Shown: positions 23,220-35,496, counted from the stretch's first letter. The stretch: 64,000 nucleotides of DNA from Oopsacas minuta (GCA_024704765.1 JAKMXF010000077.1:832516-896515); one strand, 5' to 3'. The notes: generated by a model from the sequence alone, not told the origin. Program-made: numbers and translations.

Positions 23220-23725
23220 ATTTCTTGAATACATTCCGAATAGAACACTGATGGAAAGTATTTGTTTGAAGTATTGCAAAACTTTCTGAAGTCGACTACA
23301 TAGAATTGATATACCAAATACAGCTTACAATCCTAGGACAACGCCGTCAACATGTCTGGGATGTATTCTGATTCCTAGCTCGCTTTCGTAAAAAGAGTTG
23401 TTTTGCAGAATGGACTCCTTGCGCTGCACACAGCCTCAATTTAATTGGATCTACTGCAGTTGAGAATGTAATTCAGCTATTAGGCTTTTTGAAATTCTAC
23501 AGTCTCTCTACTCAATTCTTTCAGCTGCACATCAAAAATGGCCAAACTAACACCAACTATACAATGAAAAATCACATGATCCAGAGTTTGTCTGAAACAA
23601 AATGGTAGACACGCAGTAATGCATCAAAGGCTCTGGTTAAGAACTATTTAGAAACTCCAAGAAGCAGGGATTTAAATATGCACGGTTGTGAAGTTTTATG
23701 AATAGAAATGGGGCCGAAATTTACA
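23220..23725 (+). pseudogene. hAT (ZMYM1-like) transposase fragment
   Basis: Frames on the plus strand read WTPCAAHSLNLIGSTAVENV, then IQLLGFLKFYSLSTQFFQLH, then SLSETKW followed by a stop and TRSNASKALVKNY. The CAAHSLNL block and the SLS.TKW block are standard landmarks of the hAT group with DUF4371, to which vertebrate ZMYM1 is related. Upstream, an altered YDNA-type segment may be present near 23310. The N-terminal zinc finger and the C-terminal dimerisation domain were not found. Confidence 0.65.
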
Positions 23726-24008
23726 CTGTGGCCAGCATTCAGCACCATTTCCAAACACTATGAAATATATTCATAGATATGACTCATTCCATTAATCAAC
23801 AAACATTTCAAGCTAAAATTTAATTTATAGATATATTTTCGGTTGAAATAGCTTTAAAAAAATGGGCCCCTGGCCTACTATTGTAATAATCCGGCCCCGA
23901 CTGTAGACAAATACATATTGCTCTATTACACATGTTGACTGCCTTCTTAAAGTTTGTTCAACTTTCGAAAGAATGTCTCCCTATATCGTATAGGATTGTT
24001 TCAATGTA

Positions 24009-25346
24009 CAGGGTGTCTCAAAAGTCTTCTCCTCTTATGAATACCACTATAATATAGGATTTCTTATATAGATTCATCTAATTATTTGCCTATATATTCA
24101 CCATTAAGTTTGATATGGATTAATTCGACTTGGCATCCCATCAACTAAATCTCAAGTATCGACGGGCTAATCCCATTCCATATATTTTCCCAATATTTTC
24201 CGACCTGTGTTAAATTTGTAGCGGGCTTTCTCTTGTCTAGCTCTGCTTGCATAATAGACCAAAGATTTTCGATGGGATTTAAATCTGGGGAGTTACTAGG
24301 CCAAAGACCTTTCTCCCAAAAGCCAGGTAGATGCTCTGAAAGCCATTTCTGGGTCCTGATGGCTGTATGGGAAGTGGCGCTATCCTACATGAAAATTTGT
24401 CTCGGACATCTTTAGACACTTTTTCCTTTGGGTAAGTGGGGTACTAGTCTTTCTAGACTTAAAGGTAAGGAGACAACACTTCTCCAGGACTTCATTAATA
24501 TAGTAGTCAGTATTCACTGAGAGTTTTGGGGGGATGAAGTGTAGTTCTGATAGCCCTGACCGGCTTATCATTCCCCAGACCATCATTTTCGGGGGGTTTT
24601 GACTGATTCAACTTGGGTAATGTTATGTGGATTAATGTCCCAAACACGATCATTCTGCCTATTAGTCGGATGGAAAAGCTCAAAAGGGCTTTCATCACTA
24701 AAAAGAACTCTTTCTCAATCACGATCAGTCCATGTTTTGCGTTCCTGACAGAATTCTAGCCTCTTTACCTTTTGTTTTTCAGTCAATTTCGGGTATAAGG
24801 GTCTTTTATAGGCTTTCGCTCCGATTGTGTCGCGTCAATAACGGTGAATTGTATCTTTACTAACGATCACTGACTTAGAAGAGATATATTTCGCAAGATT
24901 TCGGGTTGAATTGTAGCGTTTCTCGATTGATTTTCGAATTATAATTTTCAGAATCCGGGAAAGCTTCGTCGGACGTCCAGACCGGGGCTTGTCATCAAGC
25001 AAATATCCAGCTCTATGCCTTCTACACCAGTTCCGAACTGTCCGAATTGTAACTCCAAGAGTATTGGCGATTGTTTTCTGTGTTGAACCCGCTTCAATCA
25101 TGCCAACACTCGCTCACGAACAGCAAATCTCGGTTTCATGACATCCATGTATGAAATTTGTGAGGTTTGAGAAAAAATATCGAGAATATAAACAGATTAT
25201 CAAATAAGGAAATGAAGTATTCATCATAGAATTGGACTACTATAGACTACTAATAATCTGAAAATGGTTGGTTAGTAAACAATACTGTTCGATTTATAAC
25301 GACTTCAATCGAAGTACTGAGGAGGAAAAACCTTTGAGACCCCCTG
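24009..25346 (-). mobile_element. Tc1-like element
   Basis: The termini are CAGGGTGTCTCAAAAGTCTT on the left and, read inward, CAGGGGGTCTCAAAGGTTTT on the right, flanked by TA at 24007-24008 and 25347-25348. The length of 1338 bp is normal for a Tc1-like element. The transposase on the minus strand is nearly full length but broken. Confidence 0.92.
24080..25139 (-). pseudogene. Tc1-like transposase pseudogene
   Basis: It starts at ATG 25139 with KPRFAVRERVLA, shifts frame into MIEAGSTQKTIANTLGVTIR (paired-type helix-turn-helix), then passes through DDKPRSGRPTKLS. An in-frame stop follows TIHRY at about 24835. Then come KLTEKQKVKRLEFCQER, a stop at about 24720, and FSDESPFELFHPTNRQNDRV with the first catalytic Asp. 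After a frameshift come MMVWGMISRSGLSELHFIPP and VNTDYYINEVLEK. The second Asp and final Glu blocks are badly damaged near 24350-24250. The layout is that of DD34E Tc1 transposases. At least two stops and two or more frameshifts make it dead. Confidence 0.85.
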
Positions 25347-25348
25347 TA

Positions 25349-25847
25349 TTTGGTAAATTCGAAAGAATTATTTTCAATTGGAGCTTTACCGTTCGGATTA
25401 GTGAGGATGTGCTGTAATACGATTTGGTTTTAACAACTACACTAGTGGTCCGAATATACCGGGGAGGTTGGATTATATCGGGGGTTTATAATATCCTGAA
25501 CTAATATAAATATATTACCTAAGAACATACTACAATAGCATTCTCTAAAATAGATGCGAGGAAATTCTATAGAATCCAGGTAATTTATGGAAACAAACAG
25601 TAAATTAATGTGGTTGATTGAATAGCTACTGATTATATTTCTAAATATGTCTCAAATTATGCATTTCAATTGTCTAAAGTATGATATCACGTCATGCGGT
25701 TTCGCAAAAGTTATTTTTGGAGAGAAAGATGCTGCTCTTCAAATTGTATTTAAACCATGTTTTCAGCGTTTTTGCTTCATGACAGTTGTATATTATGACA
25801 AATGCGAATAGTTATTTTACAAAAATGATTTGTATGAATGGAATATT
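25349..25847. other. No recognised gene
   Basis: AT-rich DNA between the Tc1 element and the truncated end of the second GERFHQD-family relic. Nothing recognisable. Confidence 0.45.
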
Positions 25848-27001
25848 TCACCAAACCCAGTTTTATGTGTAGAGGTGTTAATAGAATTTTCTCAGGATTT
25901 ACTAAGGACTGACAACTTACACTCTTTATATCAGCAGTTAATTGAAGTCGTAGATGCCACACCTTAACTATTTAGTGGGATTGCCTTGCTCTACTATCCC
26001 ACTCACAGAGGAAGTAACAATATTTCGTGTATCCAGGTTGCATAACCAACAAAAGTCCAATTACCTTCAGATCACCACAGATGTGCCAATTGTAAGAGTG
26101 ATATCTGATCAGTTTCAATAAGATATCCATATTCTCATGAGACTCCTTCATGTGTACTGAATGACCTATCGGTATGGATGGTAATGCATTACCTTTGTGA
26201 AGTTAGACTGCCTTGAGGCTGTACTTAGAAGAACCAATGAAGAGACGCCACTTTGATGGCTCGTGTTGATCACCTAATTACTCCATCACACGATCCACAA
26301 TGTTACAATAACAAAGAGACCCCTGCATTTCAAAATGTGTAGAGAAATAAATTAGACGGGTCCTGAAAAATGAAACTTTAGTTTCCTTATCCAATAAGTT
26401 CCAACCCTTCAATCTTGACCCAAGCAATTCACTTTGATCTTTTGTCAAATTCAAGTCCCTAACCAAATCATTCAGCTCACTTTGATTAATGATATGGGGA
26501 AGTCTTGTTTTGTCAGGTGGTATAGGCGGAGGTATAAATTCCTCATCATCTTGATCTAACACAGCATATTCAAAAGTATCGTCATCAAAGGAAACTTTCT
26601 TAGGCTTAGGTACTTTGAATTCTGTAGAATGCTCAACAGGACGAATCGCAGATTGAAGATTGGGATAACATATATTGTTCTTGGTCTTAGAAGTGATTCC
26701 TATTATATCAGTCAAGCAGAAACAACAATCGGTATAATAATCTCTTGGTTCCCTCCATATCATGGGAATAGCAAATTGTATTGGTACGTAGGCCATTTTG
26801 CCATTTACTAAGTCCTATTGCACATGTTGAGTAACACAAATGACGTGCCCAAGGCTTATCTCGATCACCAATCTTGCAACCGAAATATTACTCGTATCCC
26901 TTGTGTACAAGGGGAGACATGTCTCTCACCTGAAATTTTGTATTAAATTCTCCACAAATATAACAGAAAGAATCGGTTGGGTTTGAACATCGACGTGACA
27001 T
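25848..27001 (-). pseudogene. GERFHQD-family protein pseudogene, 3'-truncated (copy B)
   Basis: It starts at ATG 27001 (MSRRCSNPTDSFCYICGEFN) and follows the same order of blocks as the relic at 5.3-6.9 kb: FGCKIGDRDKPWA, PMIWREP, CCFCLTDIIGITSKTKN, LNDLVRDLNLTKDQSELLGS, SKWRLFIGSSKYSLKAV, CGDLKVIGLLL, CEWDSR and LTPLHIKLGLVK. Similarity stops there, near 25848, so the GPQIRE, NYADIVE and GERFHQD parts are gone. The longest clean frame is 26796-26278 (172 codons), and stops and frameshifts occur on both sides. It clearly differs from copy A in sequence, so the two are not recent duplicates. The function of the family is unknown. Confidence 0.6.
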
Positions 27002-27474
27002 TATTGAAAAGAAATAAATACAAATACAATCAGATAATCTCCATTTGAAATAGCAAATAATATTCTATTTATTTTAAGAAAATTTGAATTGTTAGACAGT
27101 ATATACGGAAAGTATTAATACATATACAATTATAAATTCTATAGAGATCTATGGAAACATGATTTTGGAAATTTCTGAATTTTACAAAATCTCTGCCTGA
27201 TAGAGAAAAATTGATTGGCTATTTGGAATCAGGATACTTGAATACATAAGAAACATAGCGTGTATTCCAGAAGCAAAAAATGATGAAAATTTGTTGGACA
27301 GTGTATTTGCATATGTTTCCCCTGATTTTAATTTATTTCCTGGTTTTCTTATACAATCTTTTGATAATCCAGGGAGAGTTTGCAAGCAGGCACGTAGCTA
27401 CGGGGGGGGGCAGTTGCCCCCCAAAAATTTTTCTTGCCCCCCCAGATAAATTTGAAAGTTTTTGTTTTTATATA

Positions 27475-27614
27475 CAATGTAGTTAGCTTATTAGTAATAT
27501 TGCTCTATTAGCAACCAGCTTTTGGGTCCCAAACGGGCTTATAATGTTAATTTCGTTACCTTATTAGCGACCAAATTTCTTCAAAATCCTAGTGCTAATA
27601 AGCGAACTCCACTG
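27475..27614. mobile_element. Small pogo-like MITE inside the hAT element
   Basis: TA flanks CAATGTAGTTAGCTTATTAG at the left and, read inward, CAGTGGAGTTCGCTTATTAG at the right. The 140-bp interior is noncoding. The G(T/C)TTATTAG ends resemble pogo-type elements. Confidence 0.7.
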
Positions 27615-28004
27615 TAGTTTATAGCCTATGTACTTCAACTGCATCGTCAAAACTATGACATTAATAACCCGCTCTGCGATGATGGTTTTAATACTAGACA
27701 GGAAGTAACGCTCATTGATAGTAAACTCGTTCTATTTTGACAGGCACTGAATTTCTACTATAATTTTAATTGAATTACCACAACCGCTAGCGATTGTTGT
27801 TAGAAGTTAGCCTGTCCATTGAAGTAATTGAAGCATTGGTAATGCTCTTAGGGTTTCAGTTTTCCAAGCTTGTTTTGAAATTTACACATGAGTGTAGCCA
27901 ATTTAAGATATTCTCTATAAGTTATAAAGTCATTCTAAATCATCATATCTTTCACATTTCTGTTCTTCAATCAGTTCAGTGACTCGTATCTCTAACAATT
28001 CTAA

Positions 28005-30330
28005 ATGACTAAAAGACTACAACAAAGCAAAGTTCAGGCATATTTTAAAAGAAATCGAATAGAAATCGAAGATCATGTCGTCTCTTCAAATTATGGCGAG
28101 GTAGAGACTGTTGTTACGGGTCTTCAAGTTGCGACCCCTTTAACTTCCGATTCTTGTACAACTATTTCAACTCCGAGTTTAAACACGACTCATATACAAT
28201 CACCAATTGTGACTGTAAATGATTTGTCCAAAATGGGAGAAACCAAGGCAGCCTTCTATTATCTTCCCAAAAAATGAGGCCGGTAGACATTTTAGTACTC
28301 ATTGGTATGCCCAATTCTCCTGGATAGAGTATAGCAAAGAACTCGATGCTATATTTTGCAAACTGTGTTGGCTTTTTGGAGGATCAACAGCTGAAGCAAC
28401 GTTTTCAACAAAAGGACTTTGTGACTGGAGGAAACTTGGCAACAAGTGCAGAAAGCACGATAGTTCTGTGTGTCATATGGCAGGCAACTGTTGAAACACA
28501 GAAAGTCTGCGTAATTCATCAGATAATAGACACGGTTAATAAGCAACGGTATCCCAATTTTCGAAATGAGAAATTCATAGGTGATATTCGGAAACATTTA
28601 ATGACTGTTCTTGACATTATTACTTTTTGTGCCAAACAAGATATTCCTCTTCGAGGAGATGATGAATCAGATCAGTCGCTTAATAAAGGGAACTTTTTTG
28701 AAATATTAGAAATTTTAGGAAAATATGATAGCAATGTGACCAAGAGGATAGAAAGTCTTCCAGGAAATGCAAAAATGCTAAGCCCAGATATTCAAAATGA
28801 TTTGTTTACATCACTCGCTTCAGTGCTTCTAGACTATGTTAAAAGTGAAGTAGAAATCGCGTCTTGTTATGCTATTCTAGCTTAATGAAGTAAAAGATGC
28901 ATCTAAGAAGGAGTTGTTAGGTACTTCTTTGCGATATATCCATAAAGGTAATGTCCGAGAAAGAGCTATGGCTTTATTGAATTAAAGGACATGGATGCGG
29001 GTACCATCTCTGAAAAACTGATAGAGCTACTTAAGCCTTTTGAAGTCGATCCTCTGAAATGTGTAGGGCAGGGTTACGACGGGGCTAGTGTTATGTCAGG
29101 AATACACGGTGGTGTCCAAGCCCGCATGAAAGGAGCAGGTTATCGCAGTGCCACATATGTTCATTATGCTTCACATAGGCTTAACTTAGTATTAGCTGCA
29201 ACTGCTGAACGACGTCCTCTGATGAAATCTTTCTTTGATATATTGGATTTGACGTATTCGTTCATGAATGGAACAAAGCGACATGCAGTTTTCATAGACG
29301 TCCAGGATGAGCGCTATCCCAACGTCCAAGCTCTTGAATTAGCACGTTCATGTAGTACTCGTTGGTCTCCCGTTCTTTGAAGCTGGAAAGGTTTCTGAGT
29401 CGGTTTGATTGCATACTTGATACTTTAAGCATATTTGATAATGATAATGATGCAAACACAAGTTTAGCAGCTAAATCTTTACAAGGTAGTCTACAAACAA
29501 AGAAATTTATGACCATCTTAGTTTACTTTGGTAGGCTGTATGATTACTCTGATTTTTGCACTAAAGCTTTTCAGAAGTCGAAAGCAACTGTTTCTTCTTG
29601 TTTGATATTACTTGCCGATCTGAGGGAAAGGTTGGTCAATTTCGATTTTGACAAGGTTGTCGAATATGCCAAAGATTTGTCCGGTAAATATGCAATCGAA
29701 AATGTTGATGTAAGAGATACAATCAGCAGCGGCGTCTTCCAGAAATGTTTAGAGAAGGATATCTAAATAGTTCTGTTGGACACATAAACGCATCCAACTT
29801 TGAAGAGCTTGGAATATTGTTACGCCAAAATGTCCGCGAGATCTCATCAGAATTGGATGCCCGTTTTGTTGCAGATCAATCAGGCATCATGAAGGCTGCT
29901 GATTGTTGCTTACCAAGGTCTCAAAACTTTCTTAACAAACAGGAAATGAATACACTGTCTGAACTGTATGCAATAGATATCAAAGATTGTGAGGTAGAAG
30001 TTTTCGTTCGTTTATTGCTCGGAAAGATGAATCTCAGCTAAATACTTTGATCGATGTACTGGATGTGATTGACAAAGATATTTTCCCTGATGTTTTCAAC
30101 TTATACCAAATTCTTGTGACTATCCCTCAGACGTCTTGTAAGGTTGAGCGAATGTTCTCATCTGTTAAGAGAATAAAAGACGTTTGGGCTCACAAATGAC
30201 CACTGAGCGTCTCAACCATCTTGCTTTGTTATCTATTGAAAAATATTGCAGAAACACTTTGTTATAATGATGTGATTGAACATTTTAAGCAGATGAACCA
30301 CCGCCACTTTCTTTTGTAATGTCAAATAGT
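28005..30330 (+). pseudogene. hAT (ZMYM1/DUF4371-like) transposase pseudogene
   Basis: The start at 28005 (TKRLQQSKVQAYFKRNRIEI) leads into a TTF-type zinc finger spread over two frames (FSTHWYAQFSWIEYSKELDA, then IFCKLCWLFGG). The DUF4371-like part follows (FIGDIRKHLMTVLDIITFCA, DIQNDLFTSLASVLLDYVKS). The site of the first catalytic Asp is damaged: the usual DET.DAS is read as NEVKDASKK after a frameshift near 28885. GYDGASVMSGIHGGVQARMK carries the second Asp, HYASHRLNLVLAA the His block, and STRWSP the conserved RW. The dimerisation domain (VTIPQTSCKVERMFSSVKRI) is at about 30120-30180. Five or more frameshifts or stops occur, so the copy is inactive. Confidence 0.85.
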
Positions 30331-30576
30331 ATCCCTGAATTGAGTTTAGTATCTTAATAAATGCTCTTACTATAAAGTAGACTAGTCCAGTGTTCGCTAG
30401 CTTAGTACTCTGGTACTTTAAGAATTAAAAAGGTTATACATGTAAGAAAAGGAGACTGGGTTATACTTGTTATACACAAGTAGTTAACTTTTCAAAAATA
30501 TTCATCCCTGCATTGCCCTCCCGAAATACTTCTCGCCCCCTGAATGTCTTGCTCTAGCTACGTGCCTGTTTGCTAG

Positions 30577-31231
30577 TGTGCTAAATTCAATTTTTTTGAA
30601 TTGAATATTCACCCTCAATTAGGTCCTAGGGGAGGAGGCGAGCGTGACATTGATCCATGATCTGACTATCTTGGGAACGTCCCAGTTTATGTTTATGCAT
30701 TATTATTTTTGAATTATTACCACATTATATCACATTGGTGTTTACCCGGACACAACTAAATCCAACTAACTTGACAAAGCCAATATCACAGTGGGATATG
30801 CATAGATTGAGCATTGATCAGCCAAAGTTTCTGCTTTAGTTTGAAAGATCCATTCTTTTGATTCAAACTGATAATATTACTTCCGATAATTATTTAAATG
30901 GATATTTTCTTCATAACTGACTAACAACTGCCTCAACTTCTTTATAACCATAGATTGCATGGATATCGGAATTATTGTGACATGTAAGTAATTCACAAAA
31001 TGGCATAATGTTGTGAAATTTGTCACATTCCTCCGTTTCTATGTAATAGTTTTAATAGATTCTAGCACTATATGAGAAATTTTGATGACAGAGCTCTAGA
31101 TTTGATACTAATGTCTCCGCAATGTGCGACTTCCTATAATTGAATATATAGTTTAGATAGTTAGCTCTAACGGTTATTATGTTTTTCCGTCATATCAGGA
31201 CTAATCTTATATTGCAAGTTTCTTCATTATT
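30577..31231. other. No recognised gene
   Basis: AT-rich DNA between a hAT and a mariner element. A short GC-richer word, GGAGGCGAGCGTGA near 30636, also appears near 54978. Nothing else is seen. Confidence 0.45.
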
Positions 31232-31233
31232 TA

Positions 31234-32534
31234 CGAGGGTCAGTCCAAAGGTTTGTCGTACGCAAAAAATATAACAATAAATTTCATCAAACTTTTCACA
31301 GTTTCTCAAAGTGAAGACCACAACAATCAATGCTAAGTAGCATACGATGGAACCAACTGTCGAAACAATTATGCCATTTTCCTCTGGCAGGCCCCAAAGG
31401 CCTCCTCAAATGCCAGACGAGCCTCTTCAGGACTCTCAAATCTTATTCCACGGATCTTTTCCTTGATTGTTGGGAACAAGAAAAAGTCGCATGGAGCTTA
31501 ATCTGGACTGTAAGGTGGATGCGATACCAACTGGACCGAATTTTCAGCCAGGAAGTCCAATGTTTTGGCTGCTGTGTGTGCAGATGCATTATCGTGGTGA
31601 AGGAGAAGTCCTCTGATACCGGTCTTAGGGCTACGAGAACTCCAAGCTTCGAAAGCCTTGGGCAGGCAATTGTTAATGTACCAATCAGCATTGATGGTAC
31701 TATGATCCTCGAGAAGAATTATTGCTACTGGGCCAGTCTTACAGAAAAAAGCAGCCACCATCTTCTTCCCAACGCTGCGAGCCCGCGAACTTTAACAGGG
31801 GGATCTTCGCCAGGAAACGCGCAGATTGAAGATTGCCGCTTTGTTTCTGGATCATACTGATAGATCCATGTCTCATCACATGTTAGTAGGTCTTAAACTT
31901 GTTTAGACTCTCCTCCTTTATATTTCTTGAGCATAAACCTGCACCATTCTACCCTTGCCTCTAATTGCATTTCAAAGAGATAATGAGGGATCCATCGGGC
32001 CGCAAGCCTTATGACACCAAGATAATCATGTAGAATAGTATTGATGGCGGCTTTCCCGATCTTTAGGGTCTCAGCAAACTGCTCATAGTTAATGCGGCTA
32101 TCCTCTCTGACTAATGTCTCGGCAGCAGCAATAGTCTCTGGAGTGACGGCGGTTGAAGGTAGCCCAGACCTAGCCTCATCTTGTAATGACGTTCTCTCCC
32201 TCCTGAAATCTAGATACCAACGCTCCACTGTACACTTAGATGGAGCTTGATCTTGGAAAGCTTCCACCAAGTTATCATGACTCTGCTCCACTGATATCTT
32301 ACGCATAAAGTCATAAAACATCATGGCTCTAAAATCCCTTCTTTCCAGTTCCATTCAGTAATAATATAATCTGTATATATGCTTATGGATAAAATAGCGC
32401 TACTCAGAAAATAAGATTTGAATATAACTGAAATTAATTGTAGTCATTATATAAATCTAAGTATATAGGGTTGTAGTTATTTGATGCAGACAAAATAGAA
32501 TCTTTGTATGACGAAACTTTTGGACTGACCCTCG
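31234..32534 (-). mobile_element. mariner element
   Basis: The left end CGAGGGTCAGTCCAAAGGTT and the inverted right end CGAGGGTCAGTCCAAAAGTT are nearly identical. TA flanks at 31232-31233 and 32535-32536. The 1301-bp length is typical of a mariner. The ends are well matched, but the gene is broken. Confidence 0.94.
31330..32354 (-). pseudogene. mariner transposase pseudogene
   Basis: From ATG 32354, 153 codons stay open: the N-terminal DNA-binding part (ELERRDFRAMMFYDFMRKIS), STVERW-type helix (KCTVERWYLDFRRERTSLQD), PSTAVTPETIAAAETLVRED and the ARWIPHYL linker. A stop at 31893 precedes LLTCDETWIYQYDPETKQRS with the first Asp. After frame disruption the next open part (31761-31498) carries GLLLHHDNASAHTAAKTLDF with the second Asp, and SHPPYSPD with the third, directly followed by a stop and then APCDFFLFPTIKE. 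The DD34D layout and this N-terminus place it with the mariner group found in many arthropods and in human SETMAR. Stops and frameshifts inactivate it. Confidence 0.88.
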
Positions 32535-32536
32535 TA

Positions 32537-34249
32537 TCATCAATTAAAGCTATATACCAAAACACTATTATTCAAGTAGCGTAATTTTTTATTCATTATT
32601 ATCAAATCTAGAGTTTTTATCATCAGTATTTTCAGTTATCACTAGAATATGTTTCAATGCGCTTGCATTGCAACCGAGGCTGTGTCGAAATTACATCTAC
32701 ATTTCACATAATTTAGGAAAAACTTACATGTTACAATAATTACATTCAAGGATAGTAGATTATTCCTTTGTAAAATAAACTCAAATTCGGGCTCCAAATT
32801 TGGCCAAAATAGTCCTAAAAGCCTATGACGGAATCAAATGATGACAAATTCAAAATTATACGTGGTACACATGCTTTGATACCATTTATGTATGTATTAG
32901 TACTGCATTTAAGTGCGTAACTTACACAGTGAATGTGATGAGCACCTCAATAATATAATGTAGATATCTATATGAATCCATGCCATCAATTTTTATACAA
33001 GAAATTTATAGTTTTGAGTAAGTTTTCCCACATAAATATATTTCAAATAATATCATCGCATTTGACAATATATCGAGGTTAGATTCACTATCATCAAAAT
33101 TTAGATAAAAATGTTGATTAGCTTTACTTAGGCCCTCAATGTTAGAATCTCTCAAATTTGACTATTATTATTAATACCCAAAATCTTCTAAAATAGTGAA
33201 AATGCTGGTAGCCAAATGCGAGTATCCTCTTGGAGGTGTTGATCATTTTATTTTAAGAATTGTAAGAATCCTCCCTTTCGATTAAATTTGATATTTAGTA
33301 ATTTTAGCAAATGTCAGGGGAAGCCCGGAGGCTTACCTGGGGTTCCTGTAGGTGTGATCCGGACTTATCCTGATGCTTATGGATACTTTGAAACGTTTTA
33401 GCTAACCTTCGTCGAAATTTTCGAACTGTCTTTTGAAGTCTTGATGTACAGTTATGGGCGATTCAAAATTTAATTTCGTGTCCCGGTTCCCCAGTTTCAG
33501 GGGTCCTGATTTATTTCTTCCTGGTTCCCAAAGTGCCAGAGAAAAGTTACAACGTCACATGTAGAGCCTAAATATATATTTATCTTGGAGTATTACATAA
33601 CTGTCATTTATGCCGCACAATATCAAACATCTCACTATCGAATTGCCCTTTTGCTACAGATTATTTGGAGTTGATGGTAGTGAATTAACTAATCTATACA
33701 AATATTGCATAGATTCGGTCTGGATTTCTCCTTATAGTTCAATTTTCCAAATTCTCTGTTGTTTAGAGGCTGTATCTTATGTGTAACCATGTAAATATAT
33801 TATATGTTAATAAGCATCTTTTTTTGCAATTTTAATTTATTCACTCTCTTTAACAAATTTGGTTATTCCCAGTCGATCTTTTGCAGTATGCTTACTGCTA
33901 CAGCTCTTCGCAACCTGCGGCAATATCTTCTGTACTTCATGCCTCGGATTTTTCTTAATTATGGAACGGCTAAATTTCTCATTGTGATTTTGATCGCTAT
34001 CAAGGTATATACTTGGTGATATGTACGACAAATATATAAACAGGGGAATTATAAAGAATATATTGTTCATGGTCCTGCCAAATTACTTTGTACCTTTTCC
34101 TGTGGTTCCACTGTTTCTGCTACCTAGGTTTGGCTTATTCATCTGTTATTCATTCGTCGAGTATTTCGAATTCTCAATTTTGAAATTTGGAAAATTTTTC
34201 ATTTTGTTAAGGCTGTTAACATAATAGTGCCATGGTGAGTCAGCATTTG
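32537..34249. other. No supported gene
   Basis: AT-rich DNA upstream of the MED14 exon. A short piece of repeat family C may lie near 32780-32860 (CTCCAAATTTGGCCAAAATA). The frame at 33804-34019 starts beside an acceptor-like TTCCCAG and ends at a donor-like AAG/GTATAT, so it might be an exon, but its peptide does not resemble MED14 or any family I know. Confidence 0.4.
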
Positions 34250-34560
34250 GGCAAAGTGACGAAGTCCAGACATTTCGCCTAATGTGGGGTACCTTTGATT
34301 GAAATTTCATCTATCTATCATACTTATTGGCTAAGCAGTGTTATTTATGTGATTTTTCGATAATCAAAAATTGTGACAATTGTTCATAATTTCGTCATAC
34401 ATGTGAATTTTGTTTCAAGACGCGAACTTGTCGGAGCCAGGCACAAATTACACTCAAACGCCAAAGCTAGTCCCTTTTCAGGCCTCTGTCTTCAGTTTCT
34501 TGACTCAATTCTGAATTTACCTACAGATTCATATTTGACTATACCTTTTATATCCCAGGT
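34250..34560 (+). repeat. Dispersed repeat family C, second copy
   Basis: Aligned words with the 7.9 kb copy include CCAGACATTTCGCCTAATGTG near 34270 against CAGGACATTTCTCACATTGG, GGGTACCT, and TCATACATGTGAATTTTG near 34394. A 77-codon frame here (34373-34606) is therefore repeat, not an exon. Confidence 0.5.
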
Positions 34561-34744
34561 TTACGAAATTGTTTTGTTGGTATCGATAAGTAATTCATTT
34601 CCTTAGCTAACATCTAAATGCCTATTTTCACCTGCTGCCAATTTAACCCACTGTGGTTCCCATCCTTGATTCAGGTTATTTGTTTGTATCGGTTAAATGT
34701 GCATTTCAATATTTTAACGTTACCATATTTTTCATTTCATTTAG

Positions 34745-35496
34745 CTGCTGTGCACCTCCTGGATTATGACCGTTTGGTTAACTTTGGTGGGCTTCCAACT
34801 CTTGACTCCTCGCGTATTAAGTTAGAAGCAGACTCGTTTAGCATTCTTTTTGATAATATACATGCTACTGTATTCTTAGAGGCAAATTTTATGGATCTTG
34901 GAATAAAGCTTTCTCTAAACGAACACGCAGGTGAGCATGAAATCCTTAAAGATCACGACATATTAGCCTTAGAAAGTTACTTCCATTCGAGTAAAATTAC
35001 AGCGCCAATGTTCAGTAGTAATGCCTTATGTTGCTATCTGAAACTAATGAGTTCTCATGCAAACCTTATTCAAACTGCAGCATTTATCTTCCGAAATTTC
35101 AAGAATCCACCAAGTGATTGGTTATGGCAACCAGAACTTTGCCTTACTGTACCTGAACATTCACTAATCATGCCTTCTGATGATTTGTCAATAAATCCTG
35201 GATTTACTTGCTTGTTTAGTTTTGCAATCAAGAAGATGTACATGCTATATTTGAGATTTTTACCATTGAAACAAGATCATGGTCCCATTCTTGATCTCAT
35301 ATTCATCTATGATTACAAACTGAATAGAATTGACATGAAAACTTATGGTATATCAACACCTGGAAATTTTGATTTAATTGGTTCTTCCATCCGTCATATC
35401 TTAAGTAAGGTTAATTCAAATATTTCTGAGACCGACGATGCAGAATGTTCCCTTTTGTTAGCTGTTAAAGAGATCTCTAAACATTTGGAAATTTAA
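34745..35496 (+). CDS. MED14: MED14 (Mediator subunit 14), C-terminal exon
   Basis: MED14 is the nuclear scaffold subunit linking the head, middle and tail of the Mediator complex, which relays activators to RNA polymerase II. This roughly 250-codon frame matches the MED14 C-terminus as I remember it. A hydrophobic beta-rich stretch (ADSFSILFDNIHATVFLEAN) is followed by LALESYFHSSKITAPMFSSN, then WLWQPELCLTVPEH (compare the family's Trp..FCLT(I)P motif), a LIFIYDYKLNRID segment, and the last helix DDAECSLLLAVKEISKHLEI before the stop at 35494-35496. A pyrimidine-rich acceptor (CATTTCATTTAG) ends at 34744, so I start the exon at 34745; the frame is also open upstream to 34618. Animal MED14 exceeds 1000 residues, and the upstream exons were not found in the window. 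This could be the true last exon or a partial copy. Confidence 0.7.

Larger units (their letters stand above)
21152..23903 (+). mobile_element. Decayed hAT element with nested MITE
   Basis: The left end is CAGGGCCGGATAATCC. The right end, read inward, is CAGTCGGGGCCGGATTATTA. TGTGGACA at 21146-21153 and TGTAGACA at 23902-23909 may be the 8-bp duplication (7 of 8 match), which would trim a base or two from each end. Coding traces are confined to about 23220-23720. From about 21430 to 23100 I see nothing recognisable. Confidence 0.6.
27387..30568 (+). mobile_element. hAT element (ZMYM1-like group)
   Basis: Inverted ends are CAGGCACGTAGCTACGGG at the left and CAGGCACGTAGCTAGAGC (inverted) at the right. 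Flanks are TTTGCAAG (27379-27386) and TTTGCTAG (30569-30576), an 8-bp duplication with one mismatch. Runs of G and C just inside both ends are usual for this group. The length is 3182 bp, including a later 140-bp MITE. Confidence 0.9.

Noticed and set aside
31330-31860. A 176-codon plus-strand open frame
   Set aside because: It is the antisense of the mariner transposase at 31330-32354, which has clear catalytic blocks and ends on the minus strand.
33804-34019. A 71-codon frame bounded by acceptor-like and donor-like sites
   Set aside because: No similarity to MED14 or any known family could be recognised, and the composition is that of AT-rich DNA.
34373-34606. A 77-codon frame just upstream of the MED14 exon, considered as its preceding exon
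   Set aside because: Its sequence matches dispersed repeat family C at 7.9 and 36.4 kb, and the peptide does not fit MED14.
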